Part shown: positions 44,701 through 52,078 of the stretch, piece after piece
Numbering within the stretch: position 1 is the first letter of the stretch
Layout: every line of letters starts with the position of its first letter
Source: Ruminococcus sp.
GTDB taxonomy: Bacteria > Bacillota > Clostridia > Oscillospirales > Acutalibacteraceae
DNA: 64,000 nucleotides
NCBI GenBank assembly: GCA_017433905.1
Contig: JAFRGI010000015.1
Location: forward strand, 1 to 64,000
Reading direction: 5' to 3'
Position numbers and translations under genes: made by a program
Notes under the pieces: generated by a model
Databases searched by the model: none
Told to the model about the DNA's origin: nothing
What the model saw: the letters and a program-made list of their open reading frames with translations, nothing else

Positions 44701-47700
44701 AGAACAGCGGCGCAGCGGATGATGGAAAACACACAGCAGCCGGTCAGAGAGTTGTCGCTGCTAAGTGACACCGAACAGCGGGAGATCGGTGCGTTCGGTC
44801 ATGCCGCAGCCTTGGAGCCCGAATGCGTGTTGCTTCACCGTATGTTTGAGAAAATCGTTTCACAAAACCCGACTCGTACCGCGCTTGTCGCAGCGGATCA
44901 GACCCTCACGTATGAGGAACTGAATCAAAGCGCCAACCGTATCGCCCATCATTTGATCGGCGCGGGCGTTAAGGAGAGAGACAGCGTGGTGTTGCTTTTG
45001 CCGAGAAGAAGCTTTTACTTTGCGGCGCTTTTCGGCGTCCTAAAAGCAGGTGCGTCATTCATTCCGTGCGATCCCGAATACCCTGCCGACAGGATCAGAC
45101 ATATCATCTCGGATTCGGGAGCCTCGTTCATCATCACAACCGACGAACATATGGCGGAATATCCGGCGGAGCAGGTTTTGCTGATGGACAGCTTGATGAC
45201 CGGAGGCCATACCGATAATCCTGCGGCGGAAATCGACGGAAGCGACCTGGCGTATATGATTTATACTTCGGGCTCCACCGGAAAACCAAAGGGCGTGATG
45301 CTCACGCACCGGGGTATTTGCAGCTTCTGCACAGCCCATCCGGCAAACATTCTCTATCAGCTTGTTCAAAAAGAGATCGAGACGATGCTCGCGGTCACAA
45401 CCGTGTCCTTTGATCTGTCTCTCAAGGATACAGTCGGAATTCTTTGCAACGGAAAGACGGTCGTGTTTGCGTCGGAAACAGAGATGAACGACCCGCGCGC
45501 GCTGACGGCGCTGATAGAGAAAAACAGCGCCGACGCAGTGAATGCCACGCCTTCGCGGTATATGCAGTATATGGAGTATGCTCCGTTCAGGGAGGCGCTG
45601 AAGCGCTGTAAGCTCGTGATGGCGGGCGGCGAAGCCTTTCCAAACACGCTCCTTGACCGTTTGCAGGAAATGGAGATGCCGTATATCATCAACACTTACG
45701 GTCCGACCGAAACGACGATTTCCAGCAATATGGCATTTTTGCAAAACGCGGATCATGTTTCGGTAGGTAGACCACTGCTCAATTATACCGAGTATATTGT
45801 GGATCTTGACGGAAATCCCGTACCGAAGGGCGTAACGGGAGAGCTGCTTATCGGCGGTTACGGCGTTGCCCGCGGCTACAAAAATCTTGACAAACAGACT
45901 GCCGCGAGGTTCACGGACTACCGCGGTCAGCGCGTTTACCGGTCGGGCGACTATGCCAAGTGGGACAGCGACGGCAACGTGGTGATTCTCGGACGTGCGG
46001 ATAACCAGGTCAAGCTCAGGGGACTTCGTATCGAGCTCGGCGAGATAGAGGGTCTGATTGACAAACAGCCGCATATTCATCAGGCGGTTGTTGTTATCAA
46101 AAAGCTCGCGGGCGTGGAAAATCTTTGTGCTTACTACACCGCCGAATGTGAAATAAAGCCGGAAGAGCTCAGGCAGGAGCTGGCAAAATCACTTACGCAT
46201 TATATGGTGCCGACAGCCTATCTGCAGCTCGATACCATGCCGGTAACTCCCAACGGAAAAACCGACCTCAAGGCGCTTCCGGATCCTGTTCCGATTACTG
46301 CGGGCGAATACGCCGCGCCGGAGAACGAGGGTGAGTCGTACTTCTGCGGGCTGTTCCAAAAGGTGCTGAAGCTCGAAAAGGTCGGCGCCAACGACAGCTT
46401 CTTTGAAATCGGAGGAACCTCGCTGCTGGCAACCTCTGTTGTCATTGAGGCGGCGGAGCACGGATACGAGATCACCTACGGCGATATTTTCCGCAGGACA
46501 ACCCCGCGTGAGCTTGCAGAGATGTTTGCCTCGGACGAGGTGGATGAAGGTGTGCGTATCGTTGATTTTGAGGATTATGATTATTCAAAAATCAATGACG
46601 TCCTTTCCCGCAACAATATGCAGTCGCTCTGCAGAGGAGAACAGCGTCCGATCGGTAATATAATGCTCACGGGCGCGACGGGCTTTATGGGAGTGCACGT
46701 ACTTGCGCAATTTTTGAGAGAAGAGAGCGGAAACGCGTACTGCATGATCCGAAAAGGAAAGTACGACTCCCCGAAGGCGTGCCTGAAAAATATTTTCTTT
46801 TACTATTTTGACAGTGAGCTGGAGGAGGATTTCGACAGCCGCGTTACGGTACTGGACGGCGACGTTACCGATTATCGGAAATTTGTTCCGTTTGAGGAAC
46901 TGCCTATCGACACCGTTTTCAATTGTGCCGCAAACGTCAAGCATTTTTCCAGCGGAACGGATATTGAGGATGTCAATGTCGGCGGCGCTCAAAACTGTGT
47001 GAAGTTCTGCAAAAAAATCGGCGCAAGGCTGATCCATTTTTCCACCACCAGCGTATGCGGCATGAGCGTGGATAATAAGCTGCCGGCAGGCTCTGTGTTG
47101 AACGAGCAAACCCTTTATATCGGTCAAAGACTTGACACGAAGTACACCAACTCCAAGCTGCTTTCGGAGCGCGTGGTTCTCGAGGCGGTGGCGGAGCAAA
47201 ATCTGGACGCCAAGGTGATCCGGGTCGGAACCCTTTCGGCACGCGAAAAGGACGGTGAGTTTCAGATCAATTATCTCACCAACAACTTTATCGGTCGTTT
47301 GCGCTCGTTTGAGATACTCGGCTGCTTCCCTTACTCGATGATCAATTCTCACGTATGCCTGAGCCCGATCGACGAAAGTGCAAAAGCCTTTTTAGCGCTT
47401 GCCAAAACACCGCGGAAGTGCTGTTTGTTCAACTGTACCAATAACCATTCCATACCCCTCTCCGATATCATCATACAGATGCAGAAATCGGGAATGAGCG
47501 TAAAGATTACAGAGGATGATGAATTTGCGGAGGCGTTGTCCGAGGCGGAGAAAAATCCGCAAAAGGCGGCGATCCTGTCGAGCATGCTGGCATATAAGAA
47601 TATGGCGCACGGCAAAAGGTTCGAGCGAATCCGTTCGATGAACAATTACACAACACAGGCGCTGGCTAAAATGGGCTTTTTCTGGAAGCAGAGCAGCGAG

Positions 47701-47772
47701 CGGTATATGCTGGATTTCATTGCCTCGCTCTCGTCGTTAGACTTCTTTGACCGCGCCAATCTGAGTAGGTAA
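38767..47772 (+). CDS. Three-module NRPS, A-PCP-C-A-PCP-C-A-PCP-reductase
   Basis: 3001 residues from the ATG at 38767 (AGGAG nine bases before). A1 has IYTSGSTGNPKGV (~135) and NANGKIDR (~460). PCP1 has GGDSLLAM (Ser516). C1 has HHILFDG (688). A2 has YTSGSTGKPKGV (1141); PCP2 has LGLTSL (Ser1531). C2 has HHIIFDG (1713). A3 has YTSGSTGKPKGV (2166); PCP3 has GGTSLLA (Ser2552). The end is a thioester reductase with GATGFMG (2636) and YTNSK (2793-2797). It should build a three-unit product released as an aldehyde or alcohol. A1 has FALSVDE where FDASVWE is usual, so Asp235, which holds the alpha-amino group, is absent. A2 and A3 have Asp235 and Lys239. No phosphopantetheinyl transferase lies in the window. 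Related gut NRPSs make peptide-aldehyde protease inhibitors or pyrazinones. Confidence 0.95.
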   Translation: MSRLTEQLKQSFEKYRDKVAVIESFSGRSISYGELDILSGKIAQKLRAEGVGKGDIVPILLPRGFAYIAAEIGAIKAGCAYAPLLGEYPAERIDYICQDCGARFVADESFVRSAAELEPLTEYVESAEKDRVLLIYTSGSTGNPKGVIHTHRSFYEGVRRNILNNGMSENDKTLGIINFSFALSVDEVYDTLLSGASLFLLSNEERADIRFVKSAVIENHITALYINPNMLKRLDLRGSSLRVAQTVGERLSGFYSDEYRIINIYGASETLCALAFEPDKAYDNTPVGKPVDSFRAYIVDENGNEAPDGEEGEICVAGALCDGYLNLDEQTSAVFSPNPFSDDEGFEMMYHTNDIGKKLPDGNIVYVNRKDWMVKVNGQRVETGEIEVRMAADVDAVEAAVVKAFENEYGMTYLAAYYQVKKGMSATAEEIEGALRKRLPDYMIPRFFTQMEKFPLNANGKIDRRAILPPQAASFKAAYAAPENETEEMLCEAFMRILHCGQVGVHDDFFALGGDSLLAMNLQLACDSEELSTEMIFAGKTPRRIAQLLAAASKSKPVSAERPAEYPLNPFERGMYMEQKISPESTMYTLVGCYMISGTTADNIKSALEDTFRAHEAFRSVYREKDGNIFRVLVDDIPSVRIEKTEHIQECFEAAKAQCHSFDLTKGIPAEAIIYTDGEVCLTAFLFHHILFDGGSDGIFARELLARLSGDAVLEDSYDLSAASQEDTESVYRRGLEKYREMFGDGVPAADLPLKKTRPEVHPLSDVNHAFVLDGEALKNLRQAAGEKKTTVFHILLAALSVTIAKYTASEDVVVGVPVNTRNRYTQNTIGMFVNTAPLRLHPACDKNADDYLREVGDTVSAFIKENSCPYDRLVAGFLKERDNSRNPLFDVGINYLPVCTQYEKDNICIRTSYVLQPSGKDINVVMQVQDDQISGFVQYSSELFEERIIRNFTEQFVSAAAAFCGECGTLSEASALPLTQKKELEAFAVAAKADVPVKLLHQMLEVQADKLPGKTALIACDKTLTFAQLESEANRVANALMAEGFRKGDSAVVMLRRTSRFFAAVFGVLKAGGAFIPTDPGYPAERIHSVFQDSGARFVITDGAEAEYENALPVDRLLECGDDARPEIEVSPHDLAYMIYTSGSTGKPKGVMLRHIGICSYLTPHEANIHMHYVDKNVSTYLSVTTVAFDMSFKEHTAALCNGKTLVFASDEEMNNPKLLAKLMDQYGVDCMNATPSRLRQYLFVEPFQKALANCKCVMSGGEGYPLTLRDAIRRIAPNTRIINTYGPTEITVSSNGADLTEADDITVGRPLLNYKEYIVSQNGDLAPYGVVGELYIGGTGVAEGYKNLPEKTAAAFVDYCGERMYRSGDYAKWDPNGNVVILGRMDSQVKLRGLRIELGEIESVIGNFSGIKEVAAAVKTVAGSEHIAVYFTADGEIDTVQLQAHAASRLTHYMVPTAYMQLEAMPYTLNGKKDIKSLPEPTLAGGAPQTEPMRRLTKLEQELCGFAEKAIGVPVNDVDTSLIHLGLTSLTAIAFTTFVEEKLGCELPVGKIMRGMTILEAEDFIIRCLLQGGAPKEENAPAAEQREAYPLSSNQLGVYYEVMKNPGELLYNMPVCCCFDSIDADRLQKALCTAIKCHSYMNTHIEIQNGNPVQVRSDSVSPEIPVVEMTAEELENRKNEFVRPFDLHADVLYRFEIIRSEEKTYLLSDIHHIIFDGLSRGVLMDTVSRAYMGEATAAEPFTYLEYALQEERNRESDSYRESETYFSDMLRTFETVSEIPPDKKGRPEDGGIGMVEVPVERGAVDAFCRQNAVTPSSLFLAATFYVVSRFANSKNIYISTISGGRSNSRIRGTVGMFVRTLPLHMDFAQDLSAGALIQKSGRAMLDSIEHEAYPFMQLADKFGYSTEIMYECQLGVGSAARVVGGAEYTQQFLKLEKPKCKVTVSVEDRAEGIAVSIRYNDAVYTEEYMRTFALSVRTAAQRMMENTQQPVRELSLLSDTEQREIGAFGHAAALEPECVLLHRMFEKIVSQNPTRTALVAADQTLTYEELNQSANRIAHHLIGAGVKERDSVVLLLPRRSFYFAALFGVLKAGASFIPCDPEYPADRIRHIISDSGASFIITTDEHMAEYPAEQVLLMDSLMTGGHTDNPAAEIDGSDLAYMIYTSGSTGKPKGVMLTHRGICSFCTAHPANILYQLVQKEIETMLAVTTVSFDLSLKDTVGILCNGKTVVFASETEMNDPRALTALIEKNSADAVNATPSRYMQYMEYAPFREALKRCKLVMAGGEAFPNTLLDRLQEMEMPYIINTYGPTETTISSNMAFLQNADHVSVGRPLLNYTEYIVDLDGNPVPKGVTGELLIGGYGVARGYKNLDKQTAARFTDYRGQRVYRSGDYAKWDSDGNVVILGRADNQVKLRGLRIELGEIEGLIDKQPHIHQAVVVIKKLAGVENLCAYYTAECEIKPEELRQELAKSLTHYMVPTAYLQLDTMPVTPNGKTDLKALPDPVPITAGEYAAPENEGESYFCGLFQKVLKLEKVGANDSFFEIGGTSLLATSVVIEAAEHGYEITYGDIFRRTTPRELAEMFASDEVDEGVRIVDFEDYDYSKINDVLSRNNMQSLCRGEQRPIGNIMLTGATGFMGVHVLAQFLREESGNAYCMIRKGKYDSPKACLKNIFFYYFDSELEEDFDSRVTVLDGDVTDYRKFVPFEELPIDTVFNCAANVKHFSSGTDIEDVNVGGAQNCVKFCKKIGARLIHFSTTSVCGMSVDNKLPAGSVLNEQTLYIGQRLDTKYTNSKLLSERVVLEAVAEQNLDAKVIRVGTLSAREKDGEFQINYLTNNFIGRLRSFEILGCFPYSMINSHVCLSPIDESAKAFLALAKTPRKCCLFNCTNNHSIPLSDIIIQMQKSGMSVKITEDDEFAEALSEAEKNPQKAAILSSMLAYKNMAHGKRFERIRSMNNYTTQALAKMGFFWKQSSERYMLDFIASLSSLDFFDRANLSR

Positions 47773-47777
47773 AGGCT

Positions 47778-49529
47778 ATGAGACGAAAAGGAACCCTGCT
47801 GCGGCAAAAATTTAATGAATACCTGATCTCGACCCTCGCCATGAGCGCGTCGCTGTATCTGGCGGCCATTGTTGACAATATTATGGTTGGCAACATTCTC
47901 GGAGGCAACGCGCTCGCGGCGGTGAATCTCACGTCACCGGTCGTATTCATTAAAAACATAGTATTCAGTATTTTTATCTACGGCGGCAACACGCTTGCCG
48001 CTATGTATAAGGGAAAACGCGACAACGAAAACGCCGATAAAGCCTTCACGTTTTCATTGCTTTTCGGGGTGATCGCGTCGACAGTCTTGATGACGGCAGG
48101 CATTCTGACGGCACAGCCGACCGCCGCGCTTTTCTCACAGGGCGGTCAATTTTGCGAAGATGTTCTGGCTTATCTGATACCCTTGTGGGTCAGCGGACCG
48201 CTTGTTGTCATCAACAGCGGAACAGCGGCATATGTCCGTACCGACGGATTGAAAAAGCTTGCAGTCGCTTTACCGGTTTCATCGAATGTAATCAATTTGT
48301 TGCTGGATTATGTATATATGAAATGGTTTGGCTGGGGAGTTGCCGGTGCGGGCTGGGCAACCGTAACGGGTTATGCGGTAGGATCGTTGCTGCTGATTGT
48401 CTATTTTGTTTCCGGGCAGCGCACCGTTCATTTCAAAAGAGTGAGATGCAAGGATTTCAAAATTCTTCTCGGCGTGCTGCAAACCGGTTTGCCGACGGCA
48501 TTGATTCACGTTTGCAACACCATACGCACTTCCTGCGTCAACGGCGCGATTTTAGCTGCGGCGGGAACAGTCGGGATGCAGATTGTGACCATATGCCTGT
48601 CCGCGTTCAATTTGGCGCTGATTTTTGTCAACGGCTCGGCAACAACGCTGATGCCGATTTGCGGCGCGCTGTACGGTGAGCGAGACAACCGCGGCATCCG
48701 GTACGTCCTGCGGTTTTCCCTGGTGATGACGGAGATCATGTGTCTGGCTGTTATGGCTGTATTTATAGCTTTTCCGATTTTTGTCGGAAGACTGTTTGTC
48801 GACATATCTGCCGATACAGCGGATCAGTTTACAACGGCGCTGCGGATATTCTCCGTGTGCATCCCGTTTTACGGAGTGTCGTATATTCTCAGAGCGTTTT
48901 ATCAATCGACCAAAAAACGCGGAGCAGCGTCCTTGTTTACCATACTGGAAGGCGTTGTCTTTATTGTGCCGCTGATTTATCTGTTTTCCAATACAAATCA
49001 GAACATGATGTGGCTGTCGTTTGCGATAGCCGAGGTGGCTTCCATAGCGGTGACGGCAGTGGTGATGCAGATTGTTGCCGTGTGCAAAAAACGGAGCAGC
49101 TTTCTTATGCTGGACAATGCTGCCGAGGCAGGCATGATGGATATAACCGTCAGCGACCGCGTCGAAAATACCTTTGATGTTTCCCAAAGGATAAGGGACT
49201 TTTGTACGGAGAATCAAATTGACGGGGAAACGGCGGCGGCGCTGGCTGTCACTGCAAAGAAGCTGAGGCGCAGTGCCGCGAAATACGCGCACAAGAGAAA
49301 GAATGATATGGACATATGCCTGAGAATACTGGACGATAAGATCGTAATGCGTTTTCGTGATAACGGAAAGCCCATCGACCCGACGGATATGTTTCACGAC
49401 ATGGGAAAGGAGGTAGACGGACCGGCGTTTTCGCGTCCGCTCACTTCCAATATCGCTTATAATCGGGTGCTGGGCTTTAACGTCACGACCGTTACCGTGG
49501 AGCGTTCATACCAGGGCATGTGTAACTAA
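47778..49529 (+). CDS. MATE exporter fused to a degenerate RsbW-like ATPase domain
   Basis: 583 residues. Residues ~1-450 form a 12-helix MATE transporter (AAIVDNIMVGNILGGNALAAVN, then the second half with ALIHVCNTIRTSCVNGAIL). Residues ~460-583 resemble the GHKL domain of anti-sigma kinases: FDVSQRIRDFCTENQIDGETAAALAVTAKKL, DICLRILDDKIVMRFRDNGKPIDP, then YNRVLGFNVTTVTVER. The N-box, normally E-E-x-x-x-N-x-x-x-H, reads KKLRRSAAKYAHK, so the metal-binding Asn is lost and ATP hydrolysis is doubtful. Five bases after the NRPS stop, it is the likely exporter of the NRPS product or a self-protection pump. Confidence 0.88.
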   Translation: MRRKGTLLRQKFNEYLISTLAMSASLYLAAIVDNIMVGNILGGNALAAVNLTSPVVFIKNIVFSIFIYGGNTLAAMYKGKRDNENADKAFTFSLLFGVIASTVLMTAGILTAQPTAALFSQGGQFCEDVLAYLIPLWVSGPLVVINSGTAAYVRTDGLKKLAVALPVSSNVINLLLDYVYMKWFGWGVAGAGWATVTGYAVGSLLLIVYFVSGQRTVHFKRVRCKDFKILLGVLQTGLPTALIHVCNTIRTSCVNGAILAAAGTVGMQIVTICLSAFNLALIFVNGSATTLMPICGALYGERDNRGIRYVLRFSLVMTEIMCLAVMAVFIAFPIFVGRLFVDISADTADQFTTALRIFSVCIPFYGVSYILRAFYQSTKKRGAASLFTILEGVVFIVPLIYLFSNTNQNMMWLSFAIAEVASIAVTAVVMQIVAVCKKRSSFLMLDNAAEAGMMDITVSDRVENTFDVSQRIRDFCTENQIDGETAAALAVTAKKLRRSAAKYAHKRKNDMDICLRILDDKIVMRFRDNGKPIDPTDMFHDMGKEVDGPAFSRPLTSNIAYNRVLGFNVTTVTVERSYQGMCN

Positions 49530-49647
49530 TGAAAAAACGCCCCCAAGAGCGGCACTTCGTAAGGAAGTTGCCTCTCTTTGGATTTTGTAAAACAGTCGGA
49601 TAGCTAAGATTGTAGGATAAAATCTAAACTTACGGAGGTTTTATAAA

Positions 49648-49722
49648 ATGAAAAACGAAATCACTTACACACAACAAGGATACTTTGTAAAAGATTTTTC
49701 ATATATAAAAAATCATATATGA
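49648..49722 (+). pseudogene. TnpV-like N-terminal remnant
   Basis: After TACGGAGG, an ATG opens a 24-codon frame starting MKNEITYTQQG, like the start of the small TnpV proteins carried by clostridial transposons, and then stops at TGA. The ribosome site is intact but the rest of the gene is missing. The flanking 217 bp (49530-49746) hold no other gene. Confidence 0.4.
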
Positions 49723-49821
49723 AAGTAGAATAATAAGTTAGTCGTTGTGCATAGTTCAAATCTCTTGCCATCCAAAGAAAAATGTGTTATACTATTGCCG
49801 TTGATTGCGGAGGTGAAGGCT

Positions 49822-50193
49822 TTGGTGCTCAAGGAATCGGGCGAAATGTATCTGGAAACGATTTGTGTTCTCAGGAAGGATAAGGGATTTGTCCGTGCGA
49901 TCGACGTTGGTGCGGAACTTGGTTATTCAAAGCCGAGTGTCAGCCGTGCCATGGGCATTTTGCGCGACGGCGGATATATTAACGTCGGACAGGACGGCGG
50001 CATCACACTAACGGAAGCGGGTTTAGAGGTTGCCGAGCGCACATATGAGCGGCACACTGTTTTAAGCGAGCTGTTTATGAAGCTCGGCGTTGACGAGGAA
50101 ACGGCTGCAAACGATGCCTGCAAGATTGAGCACGTTATCAGCTCTACCACTTTTGCAGCTTTGAAAAAGCATTTGAACGAAGATTTAAGGTGA
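49822..50193 (+). CDS. DtxR/MntR-family metalloregulator 1
   Basis: 123 residues from the TTG at 49822, eight bases after GGAGG, which matches the length of the related regulator at 54613; a longer upstream frame to an ATG at 49747 lacks a ribosome site. The N-terminal winged helix is seen in KGFVRAIDVGAELGYSKPSVSRAMGILRDGGYI, followed by the dimerisation and metal-binding helix with ERHTVLSELFMKLGVDEETAANDACKIEHVIS, where Glu, Cys and His are the metal ligands of this family. Bound to Fe(II) or Mn(II), such proteins repress uptake genes. Nearby GTTAGC palindromes are probable targets of this protein or its paralogue. Confidence 0.88.
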   Translation: MVLKESGEMYLETICVLRKDKGFVRAIDVGAELGYSKPSVSRAMGILRDGGYINVGQDGGITLTEAGLEVAERTYERHTVLSELFMKLGVDEETAANDACKIEHVISSTTFAALKKHLNEDLR

Positions 50194-50250
50194 ATATATC
50201 AGTCGATGGGGATAAAAGCCTGTCGGCTGATTTTATTTTTTCAAAAACTC

Positions 50251-50307
50251 TTGACAAGAATAAAAAGATGTGATATATTATCTTTGCTGGGTTAGCAGAG
50301 GGTAACC
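50251..50307 (+). promoter_or_regulatory. Promoter and DtxR-type operator before the DUF3793/flavodoxin operon
   Basis: TTGACA (50251), 17-base spacer, TATATT (50274-50279), then GGTTAGCAGAGGGTAACC at 50290-50307, overlapping the start of the transcript. Confidence 0.8.
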
Positions 50308-50402
50308 TAGAATCAAAGCGGCATCCATAAGGCGGATGTTTGTTTTTTTGAACAACGATTAGCTTATACTAACTGCAAACAAAACCACGGAGGAATAAAC
50401 AG

Positions 50403-50960
50403 ATGTCGGAAGATTTGATTATCAAGCATTGTTCTCCTACTCTCGCGGGGCTGAAAACAGCCAACCTCTTCACCTGTGTTTATACGCAAAAACAGGATAT
50501 TGAGTGTTATGTGCGGAGCTTTAACCGGCGTTTCAGCTGCAAGGGAGTAATTATGTTGCCATTGGAATTCGGCAAAACACGCGCTTTGATATATGTATTT
50601 CGCCCGACAGCGCTTAAAAGAGATTTGTCCGATCCACAGGCACAATCCATTTTAACGTCCATGGGATACAAAAGCTTTGACAGTATGGCTTGTTTGACAA
50701 TGCTGAAAAGCAGAGTTCAGATGTGTCCCGAATTTCCGCACGAAATCGGACTGTTTCTCGGATACCCTCCCGAGGACGTCCGGGGTTTCATTCTTCATAA
50801 GGGAAACTGCTGTAAATACTGCGGTTGTTGGAAGGTTTACGGTAATGAAGAAAAAGCCCTGCGCGCGTTTTCCAAGTATAAAAAATGCTCCGACATCTAT
50901 TATTCCAAATGGCTGCAAGGCACGCCAATCAACAAATTAGTAGTTCATAAATCAGCATAG
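50403..50960 (+). CDS. DUF3793-like protein
   Basis: 185 residues with CSPTLAGLKTANLF near the start, EIGLFLGYPPEDVRGFI in the middle and a cysteine cluster CCKYCGCWKVYG. These are the usual marks of DUF3793, a clostridial family often found next to flavodoxin genes. The cysteines could bind a metal, but no activity is known. It has a GGAGG site and is controlled by the operator at 50290. It lies 16 bases before the flavodoxin gene, so iron shortage probably raises both. Confidence 0.85.
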   Translation: MSEDLIIKHCSPTLAGLKTANLFTCVYTQKQDIECYVRSFNRRFSCKGVIMLPLEFGKTRALIYVFRPTALKRDLSDPQAQSILTSMGYKSFDSMACLTMLKSRVQMCPEFPHEIGLFLGYPPEDVRGFILHKGNCCKYCGCWKVYGNEEKALRAFSKYKKCSDIYYSKWLQGTPINKLVVHKSA

Positions 50961-50976
50961 AAAGGAAAAATTCATT

Positions 50977-51399
50977 ATGAGTAATGCAGCAATTGTATTT
51001 TGGAGCGGAACAGGAAACACCGAGGCAATGGCCAACGCTGTTAAAGCGGGCGCGCAGGAAGCCGGTGCTGAGGTGAGCGTATTCGCTGCCGTGGATTTTT
51101 CTGCCGAAATGGTCGCAGATTTTGACGCGATCGCGTTCGGCTGCCCCGCAATGGGCGACGAGGTTTTGGAGGAAGATGAATTCCAGCCGATGTTTGACGC
51201 GGTTCTACCTTCGCTAAACAGTAAAAAGGTTGCTCTTTTCGGTTCCTACGGCTGGGGCGACGGTCAGTGGATGCGCGACTGGCAGGAATCCTGCCAAAAC
51301 GCAGGCGTATCTCTTGTGTGCGATTGTGTGATTGCCAACGACGCTCCCGATGACGAAGCCGTTTCAGCCTGTAAGGCTCTTGGCGCAGCGCTTATTTAA
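50977..51399 (+). CDS. Flavodoxin
   Basis: 140 residues. The FMN phosphate loop is WSGTGNTEAM (residues ~9-18); the isoalloxazine-binding segments are GCPAMGDEVLEEDEF and FGSYGWGDGQWM. Flavodoxins replace ferredoxin as electron carrier when iron is scarce, which fits the DtxR-type operator of this operon. The stop codon TAA (51397-51399) lies inside the TTAA end of a MITE-like repeat (51396 onward). Confidence 0.95.
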   Translation: MSNAAIVFWSGTGNTEAMANAVKAGAQEAGAEVSVFAAVDFSAEMVADFDAIAFGCPAMGDEVLEEDEFQPMFDAVLPSLNSKKVALFGSYGWGDGQWMRDWQESCQNAGVSLVCDCVIANDAPDDEAVSACKALGAALI

Positions 51400-51500
51400 G
51401 GCAACACCGTACAATTCACGGTGCACGCCTTGCCGGAATATGATTCCGGCATATTTTCCAAAAATCAGCACCCATACGTCAGTATGCGCACTGATTGTTT
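51396..51500. repeat. MITE-like element, copy 3 (right end lost)
   Basis: TTAAGGCAACACCGTACAAT, then GGTGCACGCCTTGC and CACCCATACGTCAG as in copies 1 and 2. The matching right terminus is not seen, and the sequence runs on into unrelated DNA by about 51510. It supplies the flavodoxin stop codon. Confidence 0.65.
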
Positions 51501-51644
51501 ATTCAATTCAGCCGACCATCCCCATTTTCATAATTTTGCACGAACGTCCGCTTTTTGGCGGGCGTTTTTGCTTGACAAAAGATGATAGTAAATATATAAT
51601 ATACTCAGAAAATCATAGGGTTGATCTTTGTTTTTTGTAACATA

Positions 51645-51660
51645 GTTGGCATTTGCTAAC
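51645..51660 (+). promoter_or_regulatory. DtxR-type operator, imperfect
   Basis: GTTGGC, ATTT, GCTAAC upstream of the mini-protein/DUF6110/P-type ATPase operon. Confidence 0.6.
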
Positions 51661-51675
51661 CCGATTTGATAAGGA

Positions 51676-51765
51676 GTGGTTTTAATAAAACATCATAAAT
51701 TCTGGGCATTTGCAGCAGTTGTATGCATGGCAATGACATTCATCACCGGTTACAAACACCAATAG
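51676..51765 (+). CDS. Mini membrane protein (DUF6219-like) with no ATG
   Basis: The frame reads ...KHHKFWAFAAVVCMAMTFITGYKHQ, a single hydrophobic helix with a charged start and a GYK end, the style of very short DUF6219-type proteins that accompany DUF6110 and P-type ATPase genes. AAGGAG at 51671-51676 is correctly spaced for the codon at 51685, but that codon is ATA. A GTG at 51676 overlaps the ribosome site. Either ATA is used as a rare start, or the start codon has mutated and expression is low. 29 residues from GTG, 26 from ATA. Confidence 0.45.
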   Translation: MVLIKHHKFWAFAAVVCMAMTFITGYKHQ

Positions 51766-51781
51766 TTAGGAGGATATAACG

Positions 51782-52078
51782 ATGACGACAATAGGAAAAG
51801 GCGCATTATTATTTTTGGGAGGCGTTTTGTTCGGCACAGCGGGAATCAAAGTGCTTTCAAGCAAGGATGCGAAAAAGGTTTATACAAACTGCACCGCGGC
51901 AGCGCTTCGGGCAAAAGACAGTGTGATGAAAACCGTGACAACGGTTCAGGAAAACGCAGAGGATATTTACGCCGAAGCGAAGCAAATCAACCTTGATCGC
52001 GAGGAAAACGAAAAGCCCGTCGAGCTTGAATTAGAACCCGACGAGCCGGTTGAAACCGCAAACGAAAATGAAATTTAA
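51782..52078 (+). CDS. DUF6110-like small membrane-anchored protein
   Basis: 98 residues: a glycine-rich hydrophobic segment (GKGALLFLGGVLFGTAGIKVL, ~5-25), a positively charged helix with cysteine (KKVYTNCTAAALRAK), and an acidic tail (residues ~70-98, mainly Glu, Asp and Pro). This is the recognisable DUF6110 layout, a family adjacent to heavy-metal P-type ATPases in Clostridia. It may be an accessory subunit or metal chaperone of the ATPase whose start codon overlaps its end. AGGAGG precedes the ATG. Confidence 0.75.
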   Translation: MTTIGKGALLFLGGVLFGTAGIKVLSSKDAKKVYTNCTAAALRAKDSVMKTVTTVQENAEDIYAEAKQINLDREENEKPVELELEPDEPVETANENEI

